A DNA stretch of 64,000 bases from Heliocidaris erythrogramma (GCA_025617745.1 CM046859.1:29129371-29193370), one strand, 5' to 3'; numbered from the stretch's first letter, positions 37,785 through 48,916 are shown. A program made the numbers and translations. Notes: a model not told the origin generated them from the letters alone.

Positions 37785-38137
37785 AAATTATGTTGGGTAA
37801 TGATGGTTGGTAAGAAAAAAAATTCCCAATTATGAGCAATTTTTAACCAATTCATCGCCTAGGGCTTTCACCAATATGTGGCAAATAAATTAACTGTTGG
37901 GCACATATTTACCAACAGTACTGGTTCAATCTAGGTTGGGAATTTTTGCCTAGTAATTGGATAATTTTGGACAGTTCCTCTTTCATGTTGGGTAAAATTA
38001 GTTGGACAAAGAAAGGTTGGTCGAAATCTATGAGGGAAAATTTTGCCATACAGAAGTTTACCTAACAGTCGGGTAAAATTTGCACAAGATTCAGGGAAAA
38101 TGTTTGTTCAGTAAAGTTTGTAAGTATGGTTGGGTAG
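37785..38137. repeat. Array of degenerate TTGGGTAA / ACCAAC words
   Basis: TTGGGTAATG, TTGGGCACA, TTGGGAAT, TTGGGTAAAAT and their complements recur every 20-50 bases without a fixed period. The same vocabulary fills the ends of the neighbouring element (38140-38340 and 40600-40888), so this is probably a partial copy of that family. Confidence 0.6.
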
Positions 38138-38344
38138 GGCACTCTTAAAATGTTGGGCAAACACGAGTTGCTTAAAAGTTTACCAAGTTATTTTAACCAA
38201 CTCAGCTAAAGCAAGCTTGACAAATTTGTGGCAATTGTATTCACCTAATAAATGGGCATATATTTACCAACAGATGGTAAAGTTAAATATGAGTATTCAT
38301 GAATTTTTCGTTGCGTACGGTTTTGGGGTGGGCCAGATTTACTA

Positions 38345-39275
38345 ACTGATTTCAGATTTCAGATTTCAGATTTCAGATTTAGATTTTATTTCATTACATT
38401 TTCATTTCAAAAATACATGTATATAACAATATGTATTATGCAATCAACAATATACAATATAATTGACAACACAACTTAGTACAGAAACGTTTTTGATCGT
38501 TACAAGCAAAATAAAGTGCATTAAAGTTTCAGTTGTAAGAAAAAAATTAACAGTAATGAAGACTACATTATGAAAATGAGAATGAAAACAGAGACCAGCA
38601 TAGAAGCATAGCTTGTAGAAGCGCTGGTCCCTGGCAAAAGATAAATCATGAAAACAGTACATAAAAAACTAGACTGGGCAATCATGCATAAAATGCCCAA
38701 TAAAAGGGAAAAAGAAGAAGACAGATACATGGCCATGGAAAGCAAACAAATCATAGGCATAACACACTTTCCATCGAAGAGAAAGCATTGAAAAATAATG
38801 TGAACACAAAAGCTGGGAATAGTAACAATGGAAAGGAGTAAACTTTACAAAAGACAGAACAAGAAGGACAAAGTGACACGGGGTGAGGAAGGGGGGGGGG
38901 GGGCAAGATCTGGATAGTTTCATTTAGTCTATATATTTTAATACACAGGTAAATAAGAATCATCATTGAGGGATCAACGTTCATAAAAAAGCAATAAGTG
39001 ATTTTCTCAATTCACGTTTGAGTGTACTCAAACTTATACTGTCTCGTATATTTAAAGGGAGGGAATTCCAAAATTTAGGAGCTGTAAATGAAAAAGTATT
39101 CTGGGTTAATGCTGTACGAGTACTTGGCAAGTGATATAGATTGATTTGTCTGGTGGGGTAATGATGGATCTCATTATTTGCTGTAAATATATTATTGAAA
39201 ACAGTGGCCAATTCATGATTATGATACTGAAACATAAGCACAGCAAGATTGAGGCGGTAAATAGCATAATATATA
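38345..39275 (-). mobile_element. CR1/L2-like LINE, 3' part
   Basis: On the minus strand the frame to 38981 encodes the end of a LINE reverse transcriptase ORF: YYAIYRLNLAVLMFQYHN, then TAPKFWNSLPLNIRDSISLS near the C terminus. This is typical of the region after the RT thumb in CR1/L2-type LINEs. About 630 bp of 3' UTR follows and ends in TTTCAGA-type heptamers (+ strand, 38350-38380), as such LINEs end. It abuts a TA-flanked DNA element at 39276. Confidence 0.8.
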
Positions 39276-40316
39276 CTCTCTAAATTTGAAAGTCTTATAT
39301 TTAAATCTTAAAGACTTACTTTTAAATCTAACAGAGACTGATATTAGTGACGAAACCTTTGGGATTTGAAATAAGTCTTTATTAAGACTTAAAATTTTAA
39401 AACCACAAAAGACTTAAAACATAAGTCTTTTAGATTTAAAATTTAAATCTTTTCAGTTTTACCTTTAAATCTTTTTAAGGTTTATTAACAGATAAATCTT
39501 TTGGAGATTTAAATTTTCAGAGGAAGTGGGACTGGAGAAAAACAACAACATAGACTCAAAATGTGCAATTTATTCCGGCAAACATTAATTTATTTGAGTG
39601 CAGCTCCATAACAAACACATCAAATGACATTCAAACATAATATCATAATAATTGCAAGTGTCAAATGCAGAAATAGAGACCGGCCTTATTAAGGTGTATG
39701 GTCGATCCCAACGAAAAGTGTATACACGGCAATGTCGATCCGACTTATCTGAAAAACAGTAATCACACTATGAACATGGCGAACAAAGAAGCGGACAAAA
39801 TATACAGCTCCTCAATGTACCTTAAACAAATTGCCCTGGTAGACAAAAGAACATCCCTTCATTGCTATTATGTAAAAATATGTAGAACAGGTGTCACATG
39901 CATATTCACCTGTTCTGCTTATTTTACATAATAGTAATGAAGGGATGTTCTTTTGTCTACCAGAGCAATTGTGGAGGGTACAATGAGGAGCTGTATATTT
40001 TGTCCGCTCTCTTTGTCATCGTGTTCATAGTGTCATCTGGCTCTCACTTTTGTGTTGTAGTTATGTGCAAGATTCACACAACCACAAAAAGAAAGATGTC
40101 GATCGCGCGCTTGGCTTGAATGTTCTATCACGTGTTGCACCATCGTAAATCTGATTGGCTTAAAGCTTAAATCTCCTTAAAAGATTTAAACAGGAGATTT
40201 TGTTCGCGGTCTCGAGAGAAAAATTTAATCAAAGAACGTGGAAAATAAGTCTTAAAGACTTAGATTATTTAAGTCTCAATTAAGATTTAAATTTTAAGTC
40301 TTTCAAATTTAGAGAG
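39276..40316. mobile_element. Foldback element with AAGTCTT/GATTTAAA-word ends, TA target
   Basis: The ends CTCTCTAAATTTGAAAG and CTTTCAAATTTAGAGAG are perfect inverted copies flanked by TA (39274-39275, 40317-40318). The terminal 200-300 bp are made of repeated AAGTCTT, GATTTAAA and complements. The centre is a second palindrome: about 39765-39900 pairs with 39905-40040 (AACATCCCTTCATT against AATGAAGGGATGTT). Short frames here come from that palindrome. It lies within the LINE remnant. Confidence 0.8.
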
Positions 40317-40318
40317 TA

Positions 40319-40420
40319 CCCTGTGGAAAACCACAATTAATATTTCTTAATTGCGACATGCAATTCTCAATACAGACATATTGCTGACTGTCACCTAATG
40401 CATAACAAATTATAAAGGGA
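40319..40420 (-). mobile_element. LINE RT fragment, motif B region
   Basis: The minus frame reads QQYVCIENCMSQLRNINCGF and continues PQGT, the strand-turn before the conserved G(V/F)PQG motif of LINE reverse transcriptases. It has the same strand as the 38345-39275 part, but about 200 codons of RT between the two are missing, so the LINE carried an internal deletion or these are two copies. Confidence 0.65.
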
Positions 40421-40889
40421 TTACAAGAGCTTGCACCAGATTGCACCAACTTGATAGGATAGGGTAGCCCAAGGGTAGGATTGACTAGGTTAAGACTCAG
40501 AAAGACACAACAGGCAAATTTCTTTTTTTTTTTACTTAGGTTGGAGGAAAAAGGAAACAATTGGCAAATGTCTCGTTTCGGAAACAAAGTTGGTTCTTCT
40601 GTAGGCTTACCCAACAGTTGGTAAACTACCAATTGTGTGATATATCACTGGGCAAGATTTGTTGGGCAATGAATGAACCAACTAAATATATAACCAATGA
40701 ATTAGCAAATTGAAGGTTGGGTAAATGTGATTGGTGAAAAATTGTTGGTCAATTTAATTTGCCCAACCACATAGGATTTTCATTACCCAACATCAGTTGG
40801 GCAAATTTTAACCAATAGTTTAGAAGTCAGTATGTTGCTCAGTGTTGGTTAAAAATTGCTCATTTTTTGCCCAACTCTTCTAAGAGTGT

Positions 40890-41132
40890 ATAAGAGAGAT
40901 AAACCGTTTACCATGATAGTGCCAGAGAAATCAAAGTTAACGGTGCCTTAAGGGATTTGGGTAACAATTTTAGGCCTAAGTGATAAAAGTCGCTGAAAGC
41001 AGTTGCTTAGCTATGTGGACATGAAAAGGAAAAAGAAAATTCATATAGAGAGAATGAGTGAGAAAGAAAGGAGGGGGAAAAGAACATGGGGAAAGCGATA
41101 TTATAATCCCCTCCATTACCCCCCCCCCCCTC

Positions 41133-41165
<33 letters not shown>

Positions 41166-43120
41166 CGACGGTTAGTTTTCTCCCGAGAATTTCATCCCCT
41201 TAATAAGATTAAGAACCCAGTTATAATCTGTTTTAATTTATAATAATCTTTCACTTTATGCAATAATTTGGAGTTTGTCTTTCCCCTTCACATCAAATTA
41301 AATCAAATAAAGAAAAAGAGTGTATAATATGCCAAACCTTAATATTCTACCCAAATAAATAAACTATGCGACCAGCGCCGTCGATTACTGCACCTGTACG
41401 TTTTGTGAAAATAATGATGCAACTCTTGCTTTGACAATGACTGTGTCAAAACAACAGTAGACATTGTAATAGATTCATGCTTTTAAAATTGACAGAGAAA
41501 TTTTCGTGATAATTTTATCCTAAAGACGAACATGCTGTCAGCCTCAGCGTGGATTGTACCCGCACATATTCTGAAATGATGAAGATACTGTTTTGACAAT
41601 GTATTAAAATGCAAGTTGTCAACGTAATAGATTCATGCTTTTAAAATTGACAGACAAATGTTCGTGATAGGAATAGGGCCTGTAAGAAGATGAAGCGTAT
41701 ATAGGTATACGGGAATATTCTGGGGAACTTTTTACGTGCCGCCCTACATTAAGAGGATAACGAGTAGGGGTTTTCCATTTATTTTTTTGTCCTACAAAAG
41801 GTGAGTGAAATGCGAGTAGGGATCAAAGAACTGGAGTATTTAAATGTATCTAAATTTGTTCTTTTATTATCTAGTTTTGCATGGTTATCCCTTTTTTTCT
41901 CCCTTTATATTTAGGGGCTTCGTAAAAACGCATCCCAAGCGCTTCCCCGAGAATATGTGTTATATCGACCCGGAATTAAGAAACATAAAGGTCCGACAGA
42001 GGGGCATTACTCCGAAATCGCTAATATTCCTTTCTCATTAAACGAGTAGATCTCGATGAATCTTCTTTGGTAATTGTTTGAGTGTATATAGCACTAGTTT
42101 ATTAATTAGTTTATTAGAATTACTTTCTAAAGGTTGGGTGAAAGTGAAAGGACGATTTTGATTTCAACAAGATAGTTTATAAAAGAATCAAACAATTTTC
42201 AAACACAAACCGTTTAAGTCCTTGTTCATCATTTTGTCTTCCTAAAATAATCACAAACTGAAATAAATGTCATCAAAATTTCATTTAACTTGGTGGGTGA
42301 ATAGGGGAAAGGAGACTGAAAAAGTTATCTGTATTTGTCCGTATGAGAGAGGAGAAGCAAAACTATGCTGTTTGTCCTTCGCAGAGGTATTTCGTATTGA
42401 AAATGAAATGTGACATCTATAATTAAAATGAAAAAAGTGTCCATGGTCATCAATACTGCGGAGTCCAAACTAAATGTATTCCCAGGAAGTTCATTTGGGT
42501 GTTAGCAGGGTTAATTTCGAAGCAGTGAATTCGATTTAACATGTTTAAAGAATTAAAGGGAACGTTATCATCATAAAGGGAGGAACCCGACTATTCAAAG
42601 GAAAGATTTCATAACGAAATGACACAATCACAAAACGGAGCTGTAGGCAAATGCTATCTGTGTTGATAAAAAGGGCGCTTGACCTTTGCAGGGATTTATA
42701 GTTGAAACATGGACGTGGTTGAAAATGCTAAGGTAGCCAGACCAGTGACAGCAAAACAGGAAGAGGCAGTTTGTCATCTGCGGATGGACACTTTTTGGGA
42801 TGTGAGATAATAGACCTGTTTACTAATTTTATGCATACTTCCTGACCAAAAGTTGCTCTTGACGACTCAAAAACTTGCCAGAGGCTTGCCCGACATATAG
42901 CAATGACTAATGTTTGCAAAATGGATTCTATCCATAGGGATGCCATTACGCATACCAGGTGCACTAAATAGTTGGTAACTAAAGATTCTGGAGAGAAACA
43001 TGCATAAATTGAAATACATTAGTAAATAGGTCTATTAAAAGGTCCCCCTTTCTTTTTCTTAGTAAGAATGAAAACCAAGGGGCACTTTCTTAGTTTTTAA
43101 CTCGGATCCATCGTCTTCCT
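40890..43120. other. Gene-free DNA with a diverged 167 bp duplication
   Basis: An oligo-C and (CA)n run lies at 41120-41163. TAATAGATTCATGCTTTTAA followed by AATTGACAG occurs at about 41467 and 41627 with related flanks, indicating an old tandem duplication. No coding evidence. Confidence 0.5.
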
Positions 43121-43125
43121 CCAGA

Positions 43126-43316
43126 TAGAGTACCTTTATATAGAAGAGTAGCGACATGGACGTCTGACTTTTCTGGACACAAAATGGCGTTCGAATTCTT
43201 TCTATTGAGAACACCCAGGTGCTCATCGGAATTGAATAGAAATGTTACGTGATAGTGGACACAAAATGGCGTTCAAATCACAGGTTGTCGTTACTCTTCT
43301 ATATAAAGGTACTCTA
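43126..43316. mobile_element. Foldback element with 30 bp arms
   Basis: TAGAGTACCTTTATATAGAA on the left continues through GAGTAGCGAC and is mirrored at 43287-43316. Inside, GGACACAAAATGGCGTTC occurs twice in direct orientation (43175 and 43257). No coding capacity. Confidence 0.75.
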
Positions 43317-43324
43317 CCTCCGGA

Positions 43325-43482
43325 CAGTGCCGTATATAGATAGAGTCTGGCCAACTCGGCTCCAGTTGGGTAACAACATGGCGCATATTCCTTTGTTGCA
43401 AGTTTACATAACAAAGGAATATACGCCATGTTGCTACCCAACTGAAACCGAGTTGGCCAGACTCTCTCTATATACGGCACTG
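43325..43482. mobile_element. hAT-like MITE with ~70 bp inverted arms
   Basis: The end CAGTGCCGTATATAGA is mirrored as TCTATATACGGCACTG. The arms continue inward through GGCCAACTCGG and CATGGCGCATATTCCTTTGT, so nearly the whole element is stem. The flanking 8-mers CCTCCGGA and CATCCGGA differ at one base, fitting an 8 bp hAT-type target duplication. The two similar peptides read on opposite strands are the two arms of this palindrome. Confidence 0.8.
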
Positions 43483-44551
43483 CATCCGGACTCGTTCTAC
43501 TGCCCTCTGTATCACAAAAAACACAGACCTTTTAACGAAAGACGAATCCAGGATTGTGTTAAAATGGGGGCCGAAATATTTGAAAGATGCAAAAGTCTAG
43601 GTTATCTACGAAGCTTAAAGTAGAACGTTAATGATTTTAAATATTGGCTTAATATTTATTATTGCATAGATGGCATAAAGTAAACAAGGTTATCCAAATT
43701 CAACGCTTGGAAACATTTGAAGTAATGATTATTATCAATTATAAAACGGTAAAATACAGCCCCCGATATAGCAGCTGAAGAGCTCCTCGAACGCTGCTGA
43801 GATATGTGACGACACACCCTGGACCAGTCCTGTCTAAGCAGACGATGTCCCATAACATCTTACACATTTTTCAGAGCCTATTTTGTCATCTCCTCTTCAC
43901 TTATTTCTCTTCCTTCACTAGCGTCAGTCTTAATGTTAGTCTGTTGCCTTACTCTTAACTTCGTGTATGGTATTATTTTGATGAAAAATGCAGCGTTAAA
44001 AAAATAAAGGAATCAGTCACTTGTAAACAAAATAAGACGCCATTGTATTTTCAGCTGCTTGCACCGGGCCATGTTCGGCGTTTCAAGAGGGAACGAATAC
44101 CATCCTATTATTCGGAGGGCTTTTCAATTTGAAAGTGGGGTTTATTTCATTGATCATTGACCCTTCTCCTATGTATTTACAATCAAACGGTTTTAGCTAT
44201 CAGAATCAGTTTCACTTTCCCTTTATAATGGTGTGAAATAAGGTCATGTTTAAATACACCAAACTTTTTATAATTTGATAAATAATTGCATTGCGATTAC
44301 GTTCATTCATTATAGGACGTCGTCTGCTTAAGCAGGATCGATCCCGAGTGTGACGACATCAAAACATCGCTATATTTCTGGCGAATCCTCGGATATTCCA
44401 GATGCTGAGAAGAGCTTTTATTTGTGTTGTTTTTATAATCACCAGATACGCAGTTGACATAAAACTTATACGATTGCCATCTGTAAGCTTCCCAGTTTCT
44501 AGTGATACATTAATTGCCATATTTGTGATTTTCTTTGAATATCTACTTTAA
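43483..44551. other. Gene-free DNA with a weak inverted repeat
   Basis: CCTGTCTAAGCAGACGATGTCC near 43837 and GGACGTCGTCTGCTTAAGCAGG near 44314 pair imperfectly, and GTGACGACA words lie near both. This may be a decayed foldback element of about 550 bp. Confidence 0.35.
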
Positions 44552-44568
44552 CATAATAAATATAATAT
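44552..44568. repeat. Left 17 bp direct repeat (candidate target-site duplication)
   Basis: CATAATAAATATAATAT here is identical to 48973-48989. The two copies sit exactly at the outer edges of the Penelope-like composite. AT-rich sequence makes chance identity less unlikely than for a random 17-mer. Confidence 0.6.
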
Positions 44569-44620
44569 GCAAATAATTTCTTGGTACTGCAAAATTTCAG
44601 TATGGCACGAAAAAGAGACA

Positions 44621-44660
44621 TGATAACGAAGCTTTTCGACCTGCACCCATCAGGTTATCA
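44621..44660 (-). ncRNA. Hammerhead-ribozyme-like motif, minus arm
   Basis: On the minus strand: stem I TGATAAC pairs with GTTATCA; the core position reads CTGATGG; then GAA, the self-complementary AAGCTT and C. It is identical to the plus-arm motif except that the last base of the CUGAUGA core is G, which should impair cleavage. Position downstream of the GIY-YIG frame fits the hammerheads known in Penelope-like elements. Confidence 0.5.
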
Positions 44661-44737
44661 CGCAGGTATATAACAAATTACTTGAAATCAACTATATTAT
44701 ACTCGGTGAACCCGGACGCAACCTAGACGCCGTAATT

Positions 44738-45475
44738 TCAGAACAATCGCAAAGCTTGGACGAACTCCTTTTGTCTGCACAGAAGAGGTTCATGCGATTG
44801 AATGTAAGCAGCTTCCAGAAAGCGTAAATGCGCTGAGCTTCTGGCCTGGGACATAATTGAGAATTGATCGTCGGCATAGCTTTGTGCGCAAGCTGGATTG
44901 TTCAGCAAGTGGAGACCAATCGCTGAATCGCATTTGGCTATCTTTGGTCTGTTAGCGTGCATTTCAGATTTGCAGGCACGGACGGGCTGCGTGCGCTGAT
45001 TGGTTGTACGGTTCCGAATAATCGAGGGAATGTGTTGTTTAATGCGATCAGCCAACCGCTGAGAAGTACGGCCCACGTACCTGGCATCGCACCGGCACTG
45101 AAATTGGTAAATAACATTACTCATTTGAAGTGGGGGGTGGGTAGTACATCCTTGCTAGTTGACGGTAGCATCCTGTGTGTAGAAAACACAATGCGTGTCG
45201 AAACCGCGTAATAGCAACGTGACACTGCGTGTTTGATCTGACTGGCGTATTTGTCAGATACCTTACCCCTCCAGGGTAGTTTGAGATACACGGGGCTTTT
45301 GGCAGGTCCAAATCTGGTGTCAGATTTGGATTGTGCCTCCAGCGTCCGTGTTATGGTGCGAGATATAACATGCTCAGTGCACGCAGAGCAAATCCTAAGG
45401 GCGCGGCACACTAAGTTTCTAATGAGCCCAATCTTGTATGAAGTTGCACTGTACGAGTCCCATCTCGCTCTGCGT
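44738..45475 (-). pseudogene. Penelope-like ORF, C-terminal part with GIY-YIG endonuclease (minus arm)
   Basis: Penelope-like elements encode an RT joined to a GIY-YIG nuclease that nicks target DNA. Reading from 45475 down, KIGLIRNLVCRALRICSACT and later PVYLKLPWRGKVSDKYASQI belong to the RT/linker region of this family. The nuclease frame (44738-45124, 128 codons) has VIY at residues 4-6 as the GIY equivalent, YVG at 16-18, Arg27 and His31, the SAIGLHLLNN block at 67-76 and the presumed catalytic Glu104 in FLEAAYIQ, ending PLLCRQKEF. The RT catalytic core is absent (5' truncation). About 18 codons present in the other arm are missing here, and the linker and nuclease parts are not in one continuous frame. 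Confidence 0.85.
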
Positions 45476-46166
45476 GCAAATTAGCTCCCGAAATCGCGAA
45501 AATCAAAACTATTCTCCTTGACAATGGTTACCCTGAGCATGTTATATCTCGCACCATAACACGGACGCTGGAGGCACAATCCAAATCTGACACCAGATTT
45601 GGACCTGCCAAATGCCCCGTGTATCTCAAACTACCCTGGAGGGGTAAGGTATCTGACAAATACGCCAGTCAGATCAAACACGCAGTGTCACGTTGCTATT
45701 ACGCGGTTTCGACACACATTGTGTTTTCTACACACAGGATGCTACCGTCAACTAGCAAGGATGTACTACCCACCCCCACTTGAGTAATGTTATTTACCAA
45801 TTTCAGTGCCGGTGCGATGCCAGGTACGTGGGCCGTACTTCTCAGCTGTTGGCTGATCGCATTAAACAACACATTCCCTCGATTATTCGGAACCGTACAA
45901 CCAATCAGCGCACGCAGCCCGTCCGTGCCTGCAAATCTGAAATGCACGCTAACAGACCAAAGATAGCCAAATGCGATTCAGCGATTGGTCTCCACTTGCT
46001 GAACAATCCAGCTTGCGCACAAAGCTATGCCGACGATCAATTCTCAATTATGTCCCGGGCCAGAAGCTCAGCGCATTTACGCTTTCTGGAAGCTGCTTAC
46101 ATTCAATCGCATGAACCTCTTCTGTGCAGACAAAAGGAGTTCGTCCAAGCTTTGCGATTGTTCTGA
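45476..46166 (+). pseudogene. Penelope-like ORF, C-terminal part with GIY-YIG endonuclease (plus arm)
   Basis: Mirror image of the minus arm. The readable part starts KLAPEIAKIKTILLDNGYPE, which includes the codons missing from the other arm, then PVYLKLPWRGKVSDKYASQI and the 128-codon nuclease frame (45780-46166). All the key residues named for the other arm are kept. The two nuclease peptides differ only at residue 23 (Arg/Leu) and residue 93 (Gln/Arg). The copy is 5'-truncated and its linker and nuclease parts are not in one continuous frame. Its 3' UTR is interrupted 70 bp downstream by the Tc1/mariner-like insertion. Confidence 0.85.
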
Positions 46167-46760
46167 AATTACGGCGTCTAGGTTGCGTCCGGGTTCACCG
46201 AGTATAATATAGTTGATTTCAAGTAATTTGTTATATACAGTTAACAACAAAATTATTCATACCCCTTGGAAAATTCTAGTTTTTTGCATTTTTCCTAAAA
46301 ATGAATGGTTAACTGAATTTAATTGCACATCACTTGAATACATTTAGTTATCATCTGCAAATGAATGCTGTTTCTGGTTTCACCTCATTTGCATAACAAT
46401 AGAAAAGGTGAATTATCCAAACTGGGTGATGTTCAAAATTATTCATACCCTTGGTGATCTATTGACTTTGTCAATCAGTATGAATCCAGTCCTTGTGATT
46501 AATGCTCGTAACACTTTCTTCACACTGTCACAATGCTTCTGGAGGTCTCTACTGAGATATCAGGCCAATACCTGGTCTCCAATGGCCCAATCTCCTTGAG
46601 GATGTTGTCCACACATGCCATCACCTGGTCTTCAGGGGATTCGATGGATTTAAAGCAGATTTTGTGTTTGCAGGTGGTGTAGTTTTAGACGTCATGAGGA
46701 TAGGACTATGATATTGATATTTTCGTTAATATTCCTTACATTTTAATGACAGTTCTGTAT

Positions 46761-47030
46761 CTAAGTTGAAACAAAGCACTCTTCCTGGAGAGACTTCCCT
46801 AGAGGCATTCACTGTTGCACTGTCAAGGGAAGGTATTTCCTGATACTTTTGTTCCATTATTATTAAGAATGTTTAGGGAGGCAATGGTAGTTGTCTAAGT
46901 TGAAACAAAGCACTCTTCCTGGAGAGACTTCCCTAGAGGCATTCACTGTTGCACTGTCAAGGGAAGGTATTTCCTGATACTTTTGTTCCATTATTATTAG
47001 GAAGAGTGCTTTGTCTAAGTTGAAACAAAG
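46761..47030. repeat. Internal ~134 bp tandem repeat in the Tc1-like element
   Basis: About 100 bp beginning CTAAGTTGAAACAAAGCACT is repeated almost exactly at 46895, and its first 18 bases appear a third time at 47013. Confidence 0.85.
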
Positions 47031-47873
47031 ATAAGCTCTGTGAACACTTTTAAATATATGTTCAAAAGATCTTGCAAAATCTGTTCGCAATAAGAAATTT
47101 TATGAGTCATTCCTTATCGCAAAGGATTGGTTTGATTCGTTTACATAACAGCATGGTAAATGAGTCATATTCATTCTTATTGCTAGAAAATTTCACTTGA
47201 TGCTATTTTATATTTGTCTTCATCAGTAATATGTCATTTTTTGTTGCCCTGATTTGGAAAATATGTTTGATGGTTTGTTTCTTTGCCCAAAAATGTACGA
47301 TGACATAATGCTTTTCAAAATGTATGAATGATTTCATATCATTTATAATCAATAAATAATTTGCATTTTATTGTTTCATAAGAGACACTGTACAGTCGAT
47401 TGTTATACTATATTACATGCAATCATTGTGTAATCTTTGAATAAGTATACTACCCTATAATATGTTTTGTAAATATGTATATAACAATTTTGTTTCTATA
47501 CTGAGCTAAAGTAGTCTTTATACTTCTTGTATGTACTTTCAAAATTATACAATGCCATTTCAAAATAACCCATATATAAATGGTTATTTTTCAACAGATT
47601 TGTGAAAATATCACCGTCTATACATTATGAATTAAGATGACAGGAATGTGGAACAATTTCAACATTTTCGTAAAACCAATTTTGATTACGAGGATACCAT
47701 ATTCTTTGTATATACATGTATATATATATATTTATGTTTGTTCTTATTTTTTTTTGGTTATGAGTTTATTTTCATGATTTTGTTGGCTATTATTGTTACT
47801 TACTATTGCTATCAGGGCCTCATGGAAGACCACCAATATTGGTGATAATGAGTCACCCTGTATAAATATCAGA

Positions 47874-47905
47874 AATAAATAAATAAATAAATAAATAAAT
47901 AAAGG
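47874..47905. repeat. (AAAT)n microsatellite
   Basis: Seven AAAT-type units inside the Tc1-like element. Confidence 0.9.
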
Positions 47906-48916
47906 TTGGATGGTGCCAATTTTATCAGTTTATTCAGTTACACTGATTGACACATTTTTGATATGGACACCTGCAAGTGGGTACTCTAGTGAAGCTTAAA
48001 ATACTGATCTTTATGTTCCAGTGCACTGTCAAAGTGGTAGCATTTTGTGCACTGCAGCTGGTAACATGGAGGGCATATGGTATAAATTTGGTTTACATTC
48101 ATTTTGACATCAAGGATTGTAGCTTTCATACCAAAGATACAAAGAATATACCATATGAAGATTGATATACAGTAACAGTCAATGTGGGATGTGTATGGTA
48201 CTCAAAGGTTACATACTGTTATTCATGGTGACCTGACGTTAGAGTCATGCAATGACTTTAATATCACCAACATGGCCTTCCTGAGCACTCTGATTAAGAA
48301 TGGGACCAATGAATAAAGGTGAACCCTCCCACAGGCAGTGTAAAAGGGAAGGGCTCTTCAGGAATGGTGCTTTGCTTCATAAGTAGATACAGAATTTTCA
48401 TTAAAATGCATGGAATAAATGACCGAAAATTTCAATATCATAGTCCTGTCATCATGAAGTCGATAACTGCATCACCTGTAGGACACAAAATCTAATGAAC
48501 TCCCTGAAGGTCAGGTGAAGGCATGTGTGGACACATCCACAAGGAGATTGAGCCATTGGAGAACAGGTACTGGCCTGATATCCCAGCAGAGACCCCTCCG
48601 GAAGCCTTGTGACGGTGTATTAAAATAAAGTGAATTACAAGCATTAATCACAAGGATTGGATTCATACTGATTGACAAAGTCAATAAATCACCAAGGGTA
48701 TGAATAATTTTGAACATCGCCCAGTTTGGATAACTCACCTTTTCTATTGTTATGCAAATGAGGTGAAACCGGAAACGGCATTCATTTGCAGATGATAACT
48801 AAATGTATTCAAGTGATGTGCAAGTAACTTCATTTAACCATTCATTTTTAGGAAAAATGCAAAAAACTAGAATTTTCCAAGGGGTATGAATAATTTTGTT
48901 GTTAACTGTACCTGCG

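Larger units (their letters stand above)
38140..40888. mobile_element. Nested DNA element with TTGGGYAAA-word ends
   Basis: The left end CACTCTTAAAATGTTGGGCA and right end TGCCCAACTCTTCTAAGAGTG are inverted copies. Both ~200-290 bp termini are full of TTGGGYAAA words. The middle is occupied by a minus-strand LINE remnant, itself split by another DNA element. Without insertions the element would be roughly half a kilobase and non-coding. Confidence 0.65.
46238..48908. mobile_element. Tc1/mariner-like non-autonomous element, long inverted termini
   Basis: The ends CAGTTAACAACAAAATTATT and its complement are flanked by TA at 46236-46237 and 48909-48910. Inverted similarity runs about 570 bp at each end (46238-46810, 48340-48908). 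AAAATTATTCATACCC occurs twice in each terminus, about 180 bp apart, like the paired transposase-binding repeats of IR/DR Tc1 elements. The interior has no transposase frame. Each terminus carries a coding-like stretch (RYWPDI shared by both), of unknown meaning. It sits in the plus arm of the Penelope pair, so it inserted later. Confidence 0.85.

Noticed and set aside
43223-43623. Two similar peptides on opposite strands (CCYPT.AELARL)
   Set aside because: They are the two arms of one palindromic MITE, not paralogous genes.
43800-44370. Foldback transposon of about 550 bp
   Set aside because: Pairing between the two ends is too weak and no target duplication was seen; kept only as a note.
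44738-46166. GIY-YIG nuclease as a host DNA-repair gene
   Set aside because: The linker and RT-end sequence, inverted duplication and hammerhead-like motif identify a Penelope-like element.
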